This document shows, piece by piece, positions 8,019-16,882 of a stretch of 64,000 bases of DNA. The position numbers and the translations under genes were made by a program. The notes beneath the pieces are model-generated. The model was not told the DNA's origin. It saw nothing but the letters and a program-made list of their open reading frames with translations, and ran no database searches. The stretch comes from CAWVSB01 sp036960375 (GTDB lineage Bacteria; Pseudomonadota; Gammaproteobacteria; Pseudomonadales; CAWVSB01), in contig JBALVY010000009.1 in NCBI GenBank assembly GCA_036960375.1, positions 1 through 64,000 on the forward strand. Direction: 5' to 3'. Each line of letters begins with the position of its first letter. The first letter of the stretch is position 1.

Positions 8019-9644
8019 CTAGGGCTTATCCTTGCGCAAAACCAGATCGTCGTATTCTCGACTACTCAGTAGCGCCTCGACAATCACCGGGCCATCGGTC
8101 AGAAAAGCCTGCTTCAAGGCCGTATCAAATTCATTAGCTGTGGCAGCCTTCATCACTGGTACTCCAAAGATATTGTCGCCACCAATGGTTCCGCGCTCAC
8201 GGATCGGCGTACCGTAAATGGGATTACCTTTTTTCTCCTGCTTGATCCGAATCAATGCCAAATCGTTATCAGTTAACAAGACAAAAACAATATTCAGATT
8301 TTCACGTACGGCAACGGCCAGTTCACCCGCCGTCATGAGAAAACCGCCGTCACCGACAACAGCACATACCGTTTGTTCGGGCCTTGTCAGCTTGGCGGCA
8401 ATGGCGGCAGGTATGGCAAAACCCATGGAGGACCAACCGTTTGTCATGATCTGTAAATCAGGGCCAGGCGTTTGCCATTTTTGCCCTATCAGGTGAATAT
8501 GCGCACCGACATCACTGGTCATAATGCCATCTTGCGGTAACTGCTCTCTCAGAATCTCAAGCGTCTTACAGGGCCCGAAGCTACCGGCAGCAGAAGACAT
8601 TTTTTCAAACATCTCTTCACGCCGCAGCGCCAGAGCATGCAAATCCCAATCGGTTTCGAAAGGTTCGACAGCGAGCAGTCTATCCAGCGAATGCGCAATG
8701 TCACCGGTGACATCAAGCGCCAACTCATATTCCGATTGGTCCAAGTCTACCGGCACCGTATCTATATTCATGAGCGGCGCCTTGGGCATCCATTGTTCCA
8801 AATTTAATTCCACAGGATCGTAACCCACCGCCACGACTAAATCAGCTTGCTGATGCGTCTGGCCAACGATATCGCTCAAGGCATGAAACAGTACGCCTGC
8901 ATACAAGGGGTGATCCTCGGACAGAAAGCCTTTCGCCATAGGTGTCAAAACAACAGGCATGCCAAATTTCTCCGCCAAGCGCAACACCTGAGACTGTAGG
9001 CCTGCCCGTACCGCACCGAGACCAACCGCCAATACCGGTTTACGCGATTGAAGTATCACCGCCTGTATACTCTCCAGGCTTTCATCCGGGCAGCGAGTCA
9101 CCTCCTGCGCTTGTGGAATTCGTCGTTCACCCGCTCCTGCAGGTTCAGCACTCATGCCGAAGGGAAGCCCTATATGCACTGGCCCCGGCCGGGCACTCAA
9201 TGCAACGCTGGCAGCATCATTGATGATTTGCGCAACCTTATCGGCCTGCAATCGAGTGGTCATCTTAGTTAGAGGCCTAAATAGAGCCTGATGATCAATC
9301 CCCATCTGGGTGACTCGTCCGCGCATTGACTCTACCATTTCATCTGTTAGGGCTATCATGGGAGAACGATCTAACAAGGCACTGCCAACGCCAGTGCTCA
9401 GATTTGTCGCACCAGGGCCAAAGGTACCAAAGCACACACCCGGAGCACCACTTAAGCGACCGCATACATCAGCCATGAAAGCCGCCCCACCCTCGTGGGT
9501 AGTGAGGACAAATTCGATACCATCAGTAAGCCGCATGGCCTCCATATAATCGACCCATCCACCGCTGGGCACGCCAAACACATGCTTTACACCCATATCC
9601 CGGAGGGTCTCGACTACCAATGTCGCTACATTTTTCGTTGTCAT
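8019..9644 (-). CDS. ThDP-dependent 2-oxo-acid decarboxylase/acetolactate synthase-like enzyme
   Basis: This 541-residue protein has the three-domain layout of the acetolactate synthase/pyruvate decarboxylase superfamily. Glu51 (TTHEGGAAFMAD) is the conserved ThDP-activating glutamate. The cofactor and Mg site begins with GDG at 431-433 and ends with DND at 459-461, and a central domain carries VLAVGLGAVRAG. It lacks features that would mark a true anabolic acetolactate synthase, and no small-subunit gene is adjacent. An aldehyde dehydrogenase gene follows after 16 bases, which points to decarboxylation to an aldehyde. Alternatives are a carboligase or a sulfo/phosphonopyruvate-type decarboxylase. 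Confidence 0.82.
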   Translation of the reverse strand: MTTKNVATLVVETLRDMGVKHVFGVPSGGWVDYMEAMRLTDGIEFVLTTHEGGAAFMADVCGRLSGAPGVCFGTFGPGATNLSTGVGSALLDRSPMIALTDEMVESMRGRVTQMGIDHQALFRPLTKMTTRLQADKVAQIINDAASVALSARPGPVHIGLPFGMSAEPAGAGERRIPQAQEVTRCPDESLESIQAVILQSRKPVLAVGLGAVRAGLQSQVLRLAEKFGMPVVLTPMAKGFLSEDHPLYAGVLFHALSDIVGQTHQQADLVVAVGYDPVELNLEQWMPKAPLMNIDTVPVDLDQSEYELALDVTGDIAHSLDRLLAVEPFETDWDLHALALRREEMFEKMSSAAGSFGPCKTLEILREQLPQDGIMTSDVGAHIHLIGQKWQTPGPDLQIMTNGWSSMGFAIPAAIAAKLTRPEQTVCAVVGDGGFLMTAGELAVAVRENLNIVFVLLTDNDLALIRIKQEKKGNPIYGTPIRERGTIGGDNIFGVPVMKAATANEFDTALKQAFLTDGPVIVEALLSSREYDDLVLRKDKP

Positions 9645-9759
9645 ATTTTTATCACCAAACAGAAATACAGCAAAATAATAGCCTTATTCACTATATACAG
9701 AAAATAAGTTTTTCACCCGCTGATATATATATAAACATATACAGTTAATCTTGAGCTCT

Positions 9760-9783
9760 AAAAAAGCCCGGGATAACCCGGGC
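9760..9783 (-). terminator. Rho-independent terminator after the TonB receptor gene
   Basis: On the minus strand a 7-base stem GCCCGGG/CCCGGGC with a 4-base loop is followed by TTTTTT. It lies 28 bases past the receptor stop codon and separates that transcript from the ThDP-enzyme/aldehyde dehydrogenase unit. Confidence 0.88.
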
Positions 9784-9810
9784 CAAATCAGAGGACTCAC
9801 TATTTACAGA

Positions 9811-12117
9811 TTAGTACAACCATGTGACCGATGCGCCGTAAGTACGGGGATCGCCATAAGTGCTGTATAAGTTACGGAACTCAGTAACATTGACAACATT
9901 CAACTCATCGCTCAAATTCTTACCCCACACTCGAAGCTCCCACTTCTCACTTACAGTGACGAATTTAATACTTGCATCCACTGAATCCTGGGCGTCAATT
10001 TGCGTGATAAGATAATTCTCGTTTTCAAAAAAGAATTCGTCTTGCTTACGATAATCTACCCGAGCGCTGACCAAGCCACCACTGGAAAGCATCCAATCGT
10101 ACTGTGCAGCCAGATTGAAGGAATTTTCTGGTGCGCGGCGAAGTTTGTTGCCTTTCAGATTCGCTGGCTCTCCATCAATTTCGGTCCAGAGATTACCAGT
10201 GATTTCGGCATCCAGATATCCGTAAGAACCTGACAGAGTGAAACCCTCAGTGATACGAGCAACAAACTCTATCTCAACACCTTTGGATTCCGCCTCTTCA
10301 GCGTTAGCAGTAACTATAATTGGCGTGCCGCCTTCCTGATCGATAAATTGCTCAGTCTGGAGATCTTCATATAAGGTATTGAATACCGCTATATTTAGTT
10401 GCACGCGATTATCCAGCCATTGGGTTTTTGCACCTAGCTCAAAGTTAGTAGCGTACTCGGGATCATAGCTAATAACAGCCTGTTCACCATCTGGAGCATC
10501 TTCTCCATTCCACCCGCCAGCTTTATAGCCTTTAGAGGCAGTAAGATAGAAAAACAAATCATCCGTCGCTTGGAAATTTAAGGTTGCATTAGGTGTAGTG
10601 GCATTCCACTTCTCGCTGTCTGTTGCATCGTAACCTACGGGGTACCCCCAGTCGTGGGTCCAATCACGAGTCGCACGAAAATCTTTATCATCCACACTGT
10701 AACGCAGTCCAACAGTTAAGCTCCACTGGTCATTAAAATGCCAGCTACCCTGGGCAAAAGCCGCATAGGATGTTGTATCGACACTGGTAGTATTATGTTC
10801 GTCGTCCCTGTTTGCAAATTGATACCAAGAGTGAATATCAAAATAGAAATCGACTACCTCAGCACGCTCGACCTTTTCCTGAGCGTAGTAGACTCCAGCC
10901 AGCCAATCCAGACTGTCATTAAAGGCGGTACCGGTAAAACGAAACTCCTGAGAGAACTGCTCGCTGTCTTCCTGCTTGTTCTGGTTCCACTCCAAAGAAG
11001 GATAGTCATGTGGATGCTCCAACGGCGGACCCGCATTCTCATCGTAGTCCCAGTTATTCTCATTGTCGTCGAGGGCACCATTTGCCAACGGACTTACATA
11101 TGTACCCGCCGCATTATCGATCATGGTGTATTGGTTATCGCGAAACGCTGTAATAGACGTCAAAGTGAAGCTTTCCGCATCCCAATTGACCGTTAAAGCC
11201 GTACCCTTCAGGTCCACATCTTGCTTGCCGTCCAAAGTGTTATAACCAGAACGAGGATCCGTGGCTTCCCAAAGCTTGTCGCTGCGATCACCTTCACTGA
11301 TACTTGTATCCGCTATAGTCAAAGAACGCCAGGGAGCAGATGTATCTTGTCGGTACTGATCTGCGCTCCAAATAATCTCCAGGTCATCACTGGGGTTAAA
11401 AGCTAATTGCCCTCGAATAGAGAATTGGCTCTTATCATCAACGTCGTTACCCGTATGAAGATTTGTTGCAATACCATCACGCTGCTTCGAAGCAAAGCTG
11501 ACTCGACCGGCAATTGTGTCGGTCAAACCACCGTTAATGAAACCCTTGGCTTCCATCAGGTTGTAATTACCGACGCCGATATTAACCAGCGCATCGGTTT
11601 CCTGAGAAGGTTTGTTAGTGATATACGAGATAGCACCACCTACCACGTTCTTGCCGTACAAGGTGCCCTGAGGACCACGTAGAATTTCGACTCGCTCCAA
11701 ATCGAAGAGTTCAGTTGCCGCTGCAGCACCGCGAGATACATATACGCCATCGACATATAACCCAATGGCCGAATCGGAACCGGCACTTTCCATATCACTA
11801 CCGATGCCACGAATAAAGATTCCTGGCTCACTAGCACTATAGGAATTTATTTGAAACCCGGGCACTCGGCCCGCAAAATCTGTCAGAGATTCAATCTTAA
11901 TATCGCGCATTTGCTCAGCGCTATACGCACTGACGGCGATTGGAACCGACTGTAGATTTTCTGATTTATGCCTTGCTGTAACCACAACCTCCTCAAGAGA
12001 AAATGATTCAGCCAGTGCAGGAGCTGCCATTAAACTTAAACCGCATCCTGATGTTATGGCGGCAACTATTGCCGGTAGTTTTTTCATAGTTAAGGTCTGT
12101 TTTTTCATCTGCCTCAT
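9811..12117 (-). CDS. TonB-dependent outer-membrane receptor
   Basis: This receptor of about 768 residues has an N-terminal signal peptide (AAITSGCGLSLMAAPALA) and a TonB box-like EEVVVTARH. A plug domain follows, with VPIAVSAYSAEQM and ILRGPQGTLYGKNVVGGAISY. A 22-strand barrel region ends in an aromatic terminus (SVTWLY). No FecA-type signalling domain is present. The start is uncertain among GTG 12120, ATG 12117 and ATG 12108. Its promoter region contains the GCTATA dyad shared with kynureninase and the 3-hydroxyanthranilate operon. It may therefore import the same class of substrate across the outer membrane rather than a siderophore (inference). Confidence 0.92.
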   Translation of the reverse strand: MRQMKKQTLTMKKLPAIVAAITSGCGLSLMAAPALAESFSLEEVVVTARHKSENLQSVPIAVSAYSAEQMRDIKIESLTDFAGRVPGFQINSYSASEPGIFIRGIGSDMESAGSDSAIGLYVDGVYVSRGAAAATELFDLERVEILRGPQGTLYGKNVVGGAISYITNKPSQETDALVNIGVGNYNLMEAKGFINGGLTDTIAGRVSFASKQRDGIATNLHTGNDVDDKSQFSIRGQLAFNPSDDLEIIWSADQYRQDTSAPWRSLTIADTSISEGDRSDKLWEATDPRSGYNTLDGKQDVDLKGTALTVNWDAESFTLTSITAFRDNQYTMIDNAAGTYVSPLANGALDDNENNWDYDENAGPPLEHPHDYPSLEWNQNKQEDSEQFSQEFRFTGTAFNDSLDWLAGVYYAQEKVERAEVVDFYFDIHSWYQFANRDDEHNTTSVDTTSYAAFAQGSWHFNDQWSLTVGLRYSVDDKDFRATRDWTHDWGYPVGYDATDSEKWNATTPNATLNFQATDDLFFYLTASKGYKAGGWNGEDAPDGEQAVISYDPEYATNFELGAKTQWLDNRVQLNIAVFNTLYEDLQTEQFIDQEGGTPIIVTANAEEAESKGVEIEFVARITEGFTLSGSYGYLDAEITGNLWTEIDGEPANLKGNKLRRAPENSFNLAAQYDWMLSSGGLVSARVDYRKQDEFFFENENYLITQIDAQDSVDASIKFVTVSEKWELRVWGKNLSDELNVVNVTEFRNLYSTYGDPRTYGASVTWLY

Positions 12118-12267
12118 CACCTTTAAATTTGTTGGACATTCAATGAGTGTGCTTTTACCAATCGTGTGGTTTATAGCTCGTCGCCCTTACGAAAAAGTGT
12201 ATCGCTTTGGACTGGGTACAAAACTATGGCATATGAGACATACAGTAAAATAATAAAATTCGGCCTA

Positions 12268-12289
12268 GCTATACCAATTATGTTATAGC
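12268..12289. promoter_or_regulatory. Shared dyad GCTATA-N10-TATAGC upstream of the TonB receptor
   Basis: GCTATA (12268-12273), a ten-base spacer CCAATTATGT, then TATAGC (12284-12289) form an exact 6+6 inverted repeat about 150 bases upstream of the receptor start. It has the same half-sites and spacing as the site upstream of kynureninase. Confidence 0.7.
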
Positions 12290-12387
12290 ACTTTTTAGCG
12301 CTTGAACGACAATTGCTCAACAAAGCCCAATACCAATAATACATGAGTACGCAGAATTTACTTATTTAACAATAGGATAGATACACA

Positions 12388-12416
12388 AAGGCCAGACTAC
12401 TAGTTAGCCCGGCCTT
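12388..12416 (-). terminator. Probable terminator of the kynureninase-symporter transcript
   Basis: AAGGCC (12388-12393) and GGCCTT (12411-12416) pair, with further wobble pairing inside. The hairpin lies 17 bases downstream of the symporter stop. On the minus strand it is followed by TTTGTGTAT rather than a clean T run, so confidence is moderate. Confidence 0.5.
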
Positions 12417-12433
12417 AATGTTCACAGACAATA

Positions 12434-13807
12434 CTACGAAGTTAACAGGCTATAACACAATATACTCAAAGCTAAGGGCACGACTATGCGCACGGAAAAC
12501 AACCAGCAACGGTACATCCAGTGAGATTCGTCAGCTGACAGCTCTTCAGCAGTAACCTTGGTAACCACCGCCCAGCCCACAAATAATGCAATGGCACTAC
12601 CGATGAGAGGAGCTAAAACCCGTGTCGTAATAAAGTCGAACAAGTCGAAGAAGGTACTAGTGGCAAAATAATCAAACATCGCCAGGGGATGCACGCCCGA
12701 CAACAGATTAAACGAAAAGACACACAGTAGGCCTAAGGTCCAGACCAATGCCCCAATCGAAACCGCAGCTCTTCGTCGCGACCAATTCCACTTTTCGCCG
12801 GCCCATGAGACCGGCGCCTCTAACATGCTTAGCGCAGAGGTTAGTGCAGCAAATACCAGCAGTAAAAAGAACAGCGCACCAAGAAGATTACCACCCACAA
12901 TGGAGCCAAATGCTATCGGCAAAGTCATAAAGACCAGCCCTGGACCACCGGCGGGTTCTAAACCGTAGGCAAAAACTATCGGAAATATCGCCATGCCGGC
13001 CATTAAAGCCACCAGGGTGTCGGCTCCAACAATTATGGCGCACGACCGAGGGATGTTAATGTCACGATTCAGGTATGCCCCATAAGCCATAAGGTTGGTA
13101 TAACCTACACTGACCGAGAAAAAGGCCTGGCCTATTGCATCCAGCACAACAGACGAATCAATACGAGAGAAGTCGGGGGTAAAGAGAAATCTGGCGGCAG
13201 CCATAAAATCGCCATTAATAGCCGAAAAAACCACCATGGCGACGAGCATTAAAAACAAGGCAGGCATCAGCACTTTTACACTGCGCTCGACACCTTGCTT
13301 GATTCCCCGGGAAGAAATAAATACCGTAATCGCCAGAAAAAACGAAAAGCCCATAAACATCGGTAATGGACTGGCATTGAGTTCATCAAAGGCTGCCTGA
13401 ATTTTTATCGGCTCAAGGCCATTCAAGCTGCCGGTCAACATTTTTATCACATAGGCAATTGTCCAACCGCCTACCACGCTATAAAAAGCCAGAATTAAAA
13501 TCACCGCAACAATACCGGCATAACCCATCATCGGCCAATAGCGACTGGCTCCCGACTCTTTGGCTACAGCGGCAATGGCCAATGGCGGACTAGCCTGACC
13601 TCTTCGCCCAACCAAGAATTCGGCCATCAGCAACGGCAAAGAAATAAGTACAACCGCTAGCAGATAAACGAGAACAAAGGCGCCACCACCGCCCTCACCT
13701 GCCGCATAGGGAAATCGCCAGATATTGGCCAGGCCAACTGCTGACCCCATTGCCGCCAACATAAAGCCCCAACGAGAAGACCATTGCTCTCGAACGTTTG
13801 CTTGCAT
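12434..13807 (-). CDS. Neurotransmitter:sodium symporter (NSS/SNF) family transporter
   Basis: This 457-residue inner-membrane protein has the LeuT-fold NSS signature at the N-terminus (WSSRWGFMLAAMGSAVGLANIWRFPY, described by position 9-34), which forms the Na+ and substrate sites of TM1. About 11-12 hydrophobic segments follow. Members import amino acids with Na+; TnaT of this family carries tryptophan. It starts 41 bases after the kynureninase stop, with AGAGGG about 7 bases upstream, so the two genes are cotranscribed. Kynurenine, hydroxykynurenine or tryptophan are the likely substrates (inference from linkage). Confidence 0.92.
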   Translation of the reverse strand: MQANVREQWSSRWGFMLAAMGSAVGLANIWRFPYAAGEGGGGAFVLVYLLAVVLISLPLLMAEFLVGRRGQASPPLAIAAVAKESGASRYWPMMGYAGIVAVILILAFYSVVGGWTIAYVIKMLTGSLNGLEPIKIQAAFDELNASPLPMFMGFSFFLAITVFISSRGIKQGVERSVKVLMPALFLMLVAMVVFSAINGDFMAAARFLFTPDFSRIDSSVVLDAIGQAFFSVSVGYTNLMAYGAYLNRDINIPRSCAIIVGADTLVALMAGMAIFPIVFAYGLEPAGGPGLVFMTLPIAFGSIVGGNLLGALFFLLLVFAALTSALSMLEAPVSWAGEKWNWSRRRAAVSIGALVWTLGLLCVFSFNLLSGVHPLAMFDYFATSTFFDLFDFITTRVLAPLIGSAIALFVGWAVVTKVTAEELSADESHWMYRCWLFSVRIVVPLALSILCYSLLTS

Positions 13808-13848
13808 GGTTTTGCCCTCTATAGTGTTTCTTATTCGTTGAATAGCTA

Positions 13849-15090
13849 TCAGGTAACCGCAGAACGCTTATTAAACTCTGGCTGTTGCCAACTCGCGCTG
13901 GTCATAATCGAAACCAAGCGGTCAACCGCATCCCAGACATCCACATATCGGACATAAAGCGGTGTAAAACCAAAACGCATATTATCAGGAGCACGAAAGT
14001 CCCCAATCACTCCGCTGGCAATTAATGCCTGCACAATGGGATAACCATGCTGGTGTGCGAACGACACCTGACTGGCACGCAGCTCCGCGTCTCTGGGACT
14101 TACCAGTGAAAAATCATATTCAGCACAGCGCGCCTCTACAAGATCAATAAACAACTGGCTAAGTGCTTGAGATTTCTTGCGCACTGCCTTCATATCAGCC
14201 AGCGCAAATACATCCAGCCCCACTTCCACTAACGCCAAACTCACAATGGGCTGAGTGCCGCTTAACATTTGACCTATGCCTTGAGCAGGACGGTAGTCGC
14301 GTTCAAATGCAAAGGGCTCGGCATGACCCCACCAGCCGGTTAAAGGCTGTTGCGCCTTGCCTTGATGGCGTTTTGCCATAAATATAAAAGCCGGACTACC
14401 AGGGCCGCCATTGAGATATTTGTAGGTGCAGCCCACAGCAAAATCCACATTACAGGCGTTAAGGTCAACTTCGATGGAGCCAGCTGAATGGCACAGATCC
14501 CAAATAGCAATGGCGCCAACCTGATGAATTTTTTGAGTAAGCCCAGACATATCCAAAATCCGGCCAGACTTATAATGGACCTGGGTTAAACACACCACGG
14601 CCACATCGTCTTTTATCGCCGCCTCCAGCTCATCTTCTTCGGCAAAACGAATTTCATAATCACCACCCAATTGGGCGAGCAAACCTTGCGCCATATAGTT
14701 GTCGGTTGGAAAGTTACTGCCCTCCATGACAATCACGCGACGATCAGGCCGCATGCTAATAGCCGCAGCCAGCGTTTTGTATACGTTGATTCCGGTTGAA
14801 TCGGTGACAACGACCTCACCATCGTCAGCGCCGATAAATTTGGCTACTTTGTTGCCCAGGCTATAGGGTAATTCAAACCAGGCTGCGTCATTCCAGCTTT
14901 TTATCAAGCCCTCGCCCCACTGCTTTTCAATAATCTCCGTTGCCTTTGCCAAAGCCTTGCGAGGTTTTGCACCTAGAGAATTACCGTCGAGATAGATCAT
15001 TCCCTCAGGAATTGAAAATTCATCACGCAGTTGCGCCAGAGAATCATCGCGATCCAGCTGCTCACAGGCCTGTCTGCTTATTGCTACCAT
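13849..15090 (-). CDS. kynU: Kynureninase
   Basis: This 413-residue PLP enzyme of aminotransferase fold cleaves kynurenine or 3-hydroxykynurenine to anthranilate or 3-hydroxyanthranilate plus alanine. It aligns along its full length with the Pseudomonas enzyme as I recall it: IYLDGNSLGA near 32, the SNFPTD motif at 125-130, IWDLCHSAG near 196-204, and the PLP Lys224 in CTYKYLNGGPGS. The end RFGFTPLYVRYVDVWDAV is characteristic. With a 3-hydroxyanthranilate dioxygenase operon 10 kb away, 3-hydroxykynurenine is the likely physiological substrate. No kynurenine monooxygenase, tryptophan dioxygenase or recognised formamidase is in the window. GGAGAG lies 8 bases before the start. Confidence 0.96.
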   Translation of the reverse strand: MVAISRQACEQLDRDDSLAQLRDEFSIPEGMIYLDGNSLGAKPRKALAKATEIIEKQWGEGLIKSWNDAAWFELPYSLGNKVAKFIGADDGEVVVTDSTGINVYKTLAAAISMRPDRRVIVMEGSNFPTDNYMAQGLLAQLGGDYEIRFAEEDELEAAIKDDVAVVCLTQVHYKSGRILDMSGLTQKIHQVGAIAIWDLCHSAGSIEVDLNACNVDFAVGCTYKYLNGGPGSPAFIFMAKRHQGKAQQPLTGWWGHAEPFAFERDYRPAQGIGQMLSGTQPIVSLALVEVGLDVFALADMKAVRKKSQALSQLFIDLVEARCAEYDFSLVSPRDAELRASQVSFAHQHGYPIVQALIASGVIGDFRAPDNMRFGFTPLYVRYVDVWDAVDRLVSIMTSASWQQPEFNKRSAVT

Positions 15091-15176
15091 CTAATAAACT
15101 CTCCACCAGATTAACCGTTCTATTGAGGTTCAGTATATGAAGCCCAGCTATAGCAAGCTAATAATATTTATACAAG

Positions 15177-15202
15177 CAGCTATAAAATAATTCATATAGC
15201 TG
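15177..15202. promoter_or_regulatory. Shared dyad upstream of kynureninase
   Basis: CAGCTATA (15177-15184), a ten-base spacer AAATAATTCA, then TATAGCTG (15195-15202) give perfect 8-base arms, the best copy of the shared motif. It sits 87 bases upstream of the kynU start. A separate palindrome GCTATAGC lies nearby at 15148-15155, between this dyad and the gene. Confidence 0.75.
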
Positions 15203-15244
15203 GTCGTATGTAGAACGGCCACTGTCCAAGGATAATAGCACTGC

Positions 15245-16069
15245 CTATATCAGCCGTTGGTAACCCTGTGTATTACTGTGCGCGGCGCGCTTGACGCCTT
15301 TTACTCCCGCCATCTCCAATACACTCAGTACGCTGTCATTAAATTCGGTAGGCGACTCAAAAAAAGCCGAATGACCCACATCACAGACCTCAACCAAAAA
15401 AGAGTTCTCTACCTGCTGCTGTACTAGCCGAATAGCTTCTATGGGAAACAGAATATCATCGGTACCAGCAATGAATAGTATAGGTACACCAAGAGCCGAA
15501 AGTTGCTGCGGTGTATAAGTTGCCTCGTAATGGCCTGTCATACTATGCCGGTCAACGACATTAAAGCTATTGATCTGCTTATAGAGCAACGTCTTTTCCG
15601 GTTCTGATTCACGAAAATTGCGCCCAAGCACTCGTTCCAACTGAGTCATTGATGAGGTTTCGGCTCTTGCGCTGGACATAATATCAGCGACTTGGCCGCC
15701 CTCAGTAATAGCGTGCAAAGAGTCTGCGATAATCAGCGCACTGACGCGCTGTGGGTATTTACCGGCAAAGCAAATACATGAACCACCACCCATCGATTGA
15801 CCAATCAGGGCTACACGATCGATGTCCAAATGATCCAGTATGGCCTTCATATCGCCTACAAATGCGCTGCGACCCAGCCCCTGCGGATCGGTAGAATTAC
15901 CGAAGCCACGATGATCAAAACTTATCACCTTATAGGATTGCGCCAACACCTGTACTTGCTGATACCAGCTCGCGTGATTGCCGCCCATTCCATGAGCCAA
16001 CATAATCGCTGGCCCCTCACCATGAACTTCATAGTAGATATCCCCCGTAGGGATAGACAGTATTGGCAC
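15245..16069 (-). CDS. Alpha/beta-hydrolase fold enzyme
   Basis: This 274-residue hydrolase has HGMGGNHASW near residue 26 (oxyanion region), the nucleophile elbow GQSMGG near 90, an acid in GTDDILFP near 210, and the catalytic His in DVGHSAFFESP near 240. It belongs to the broad group that includes meta-cleavage C-C hydrolases and enol-lactonases. It is the last gene of an operon with an ABC importer, a VOC dioxygenase-like protein and an FAA hydrolase, 9 bases after the ATPase stop. Hydrolysis of a ring-cleavage product is plausible. A formylkynurenine formamidase substitute is a second possibility, since kynureninase is next to it. Confidence 0.85.
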   Translation of the reverse strand: MPILSIPTGDIYYEVHGEGPAIMLAHGMGGNHASWYQQVQVLAQSYKVISFDHRGFGNSTDPQGLGRSAFVGDMKAILDHLDIDRVALIGQSMGGGSCICFAGKYPQRVSALIIADSLHAITEGGQVADIMSSARAETSSMTQLERVLGRNFRESEPEKTLLYKQINSFNVVDRHSMTGHYEATYTPQQLSALGVPILFIAGTDDILFPIEAIRLVQQQVENSFLVEVCDVGHSAFFESPTEFNDSVLSVLEMAGVKGVKRAAHSNTQGYQRLI

Positions 16070-16078
16070 AGAAGCCTC

Positions 16079-16882
16079 CTAGTTAACGCCCATCAATTGA
16101 CTCAATTTTACGACATAGTCACCAAACAACCGGTCTTCTCTAGTGGCAGAAGGCTCACGTGGGCGAGGTAAGTTGATTTCTACTTTAGCCACCAATTTAC
16201 CCGGCCTATCTGACAAGACCAGCACGCGGTCAGACAACAATACCGCCTCACTTATGCTATGAGTGATTAAAACCACGGTTTTCTTCTCAGCCTGCCAAAT
16301 ACGTAACAGCTCCATATTGAGCCGGTCTCGGGTAAGGGCATCCAGCGCACCAAACGGCTCGTCCATTAACAAAACCTGAGGATTACAGATAAGTGCCTGA
16401 CCGATAGCAACGCGATGGCGCATACCGCCAGATAGCTCGTGCGGGAAATTTTTCTCAAAACCCACCAGACCCAGTGTCTCAATCATCTCCGCCATAGCAG
16501 CGGCGGAAACCGTAACGCCAGCGATATCTGCGCCCAACTTCAAGTTCGCGCACACATCTAACCACGGTAAAAGATTATCCGTCTGGAATACCATGCCCAC
16601 TCCATCCATGCCACCGTCTACGTGCTGGCCTAACATGGTGATATCGCCCTTCTCGTAAGGAATAAGACCTGCTAACAAACGCAGCATGGTCGACTTGCCA
16701 CAACCGCTGGGACCAATAATGGAAACGAATTCTGAATCGGCTATGTCAAAGCTGACATCTTCCAACGCGATAACGCCGTCAAAGCCACCAAAATATTTAC
16801 TGATATTATTGACAGATATGGCATTCTCTCGAGATTGCTTCATTGGCGAATGTTTCTCTGCCTGCACTAGTTCGACCGCCAC
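16079..16882 (-). CDS. ABC transporter ATP-binding protein (SsuB/TauB/ThiZ-like)
   Basis: This 267-residue ATPase has Walker A GPSGCGKST at 57-65, signature LSGGM near 150, Walker B VLLMDEPFGALD near 170, and the switch histidine in LITHS near 210. Its family energises importers of sulfonates, taurine, nitrate, pyrimidine precursors and some aromatic acids. A GTG start at 16882, with GGGGAG 9 bases upstream, makes it overlap the permease gene by 16 bases, indicating coupled translation. It works with the permease at 16867 and the lipoprotein at 18198. Confidence 0.93.
   Translation of the reverse strand: MAVELVQAEKHSPMKQSRENAISVNNISKYFGGFDGVIALEDVSFDIADSEFVSIIGPSGCGKSTMLRLLAGLIPYEKGDITMLGQHVDGGMDGVGMVFQTDNLLPWLDVCANLKLGADIAGVTVSAAAMAEMIETLGLVGFEKNFPHELSGGMRHRVAIGQALICNPQVLLMDEPFGALDALTRDRLNMELLRIWQAEKKTVVLITHSISEAVLLSDRVLVLSDRPGKLVAKVEINLPRPREPSATREDRLFGDYVVKLSQLMGVN

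Larger units (their letters stand above)
12118..12433. other. Intergenic region between receptor and symporter genes
   Basis: This 316-base gap holds a shared dyad (12268-12289), an isolated TATAGC half-site at 12172-12177, a probable terminator for the symporter gene (12388-12416) and AT-rich sequence suitable for the receptor promoter. I see no reading frame with a credible ribosome site. Confidence 0.6.

Noticed and set aside
9722..9743. GATATA-N10-TATACA upstream of the ThDP enzyme as a sixth full dyad copy
   Set aside because: Only the TATA cores match, in a stretch of simple AT repeats; not counted as a member.
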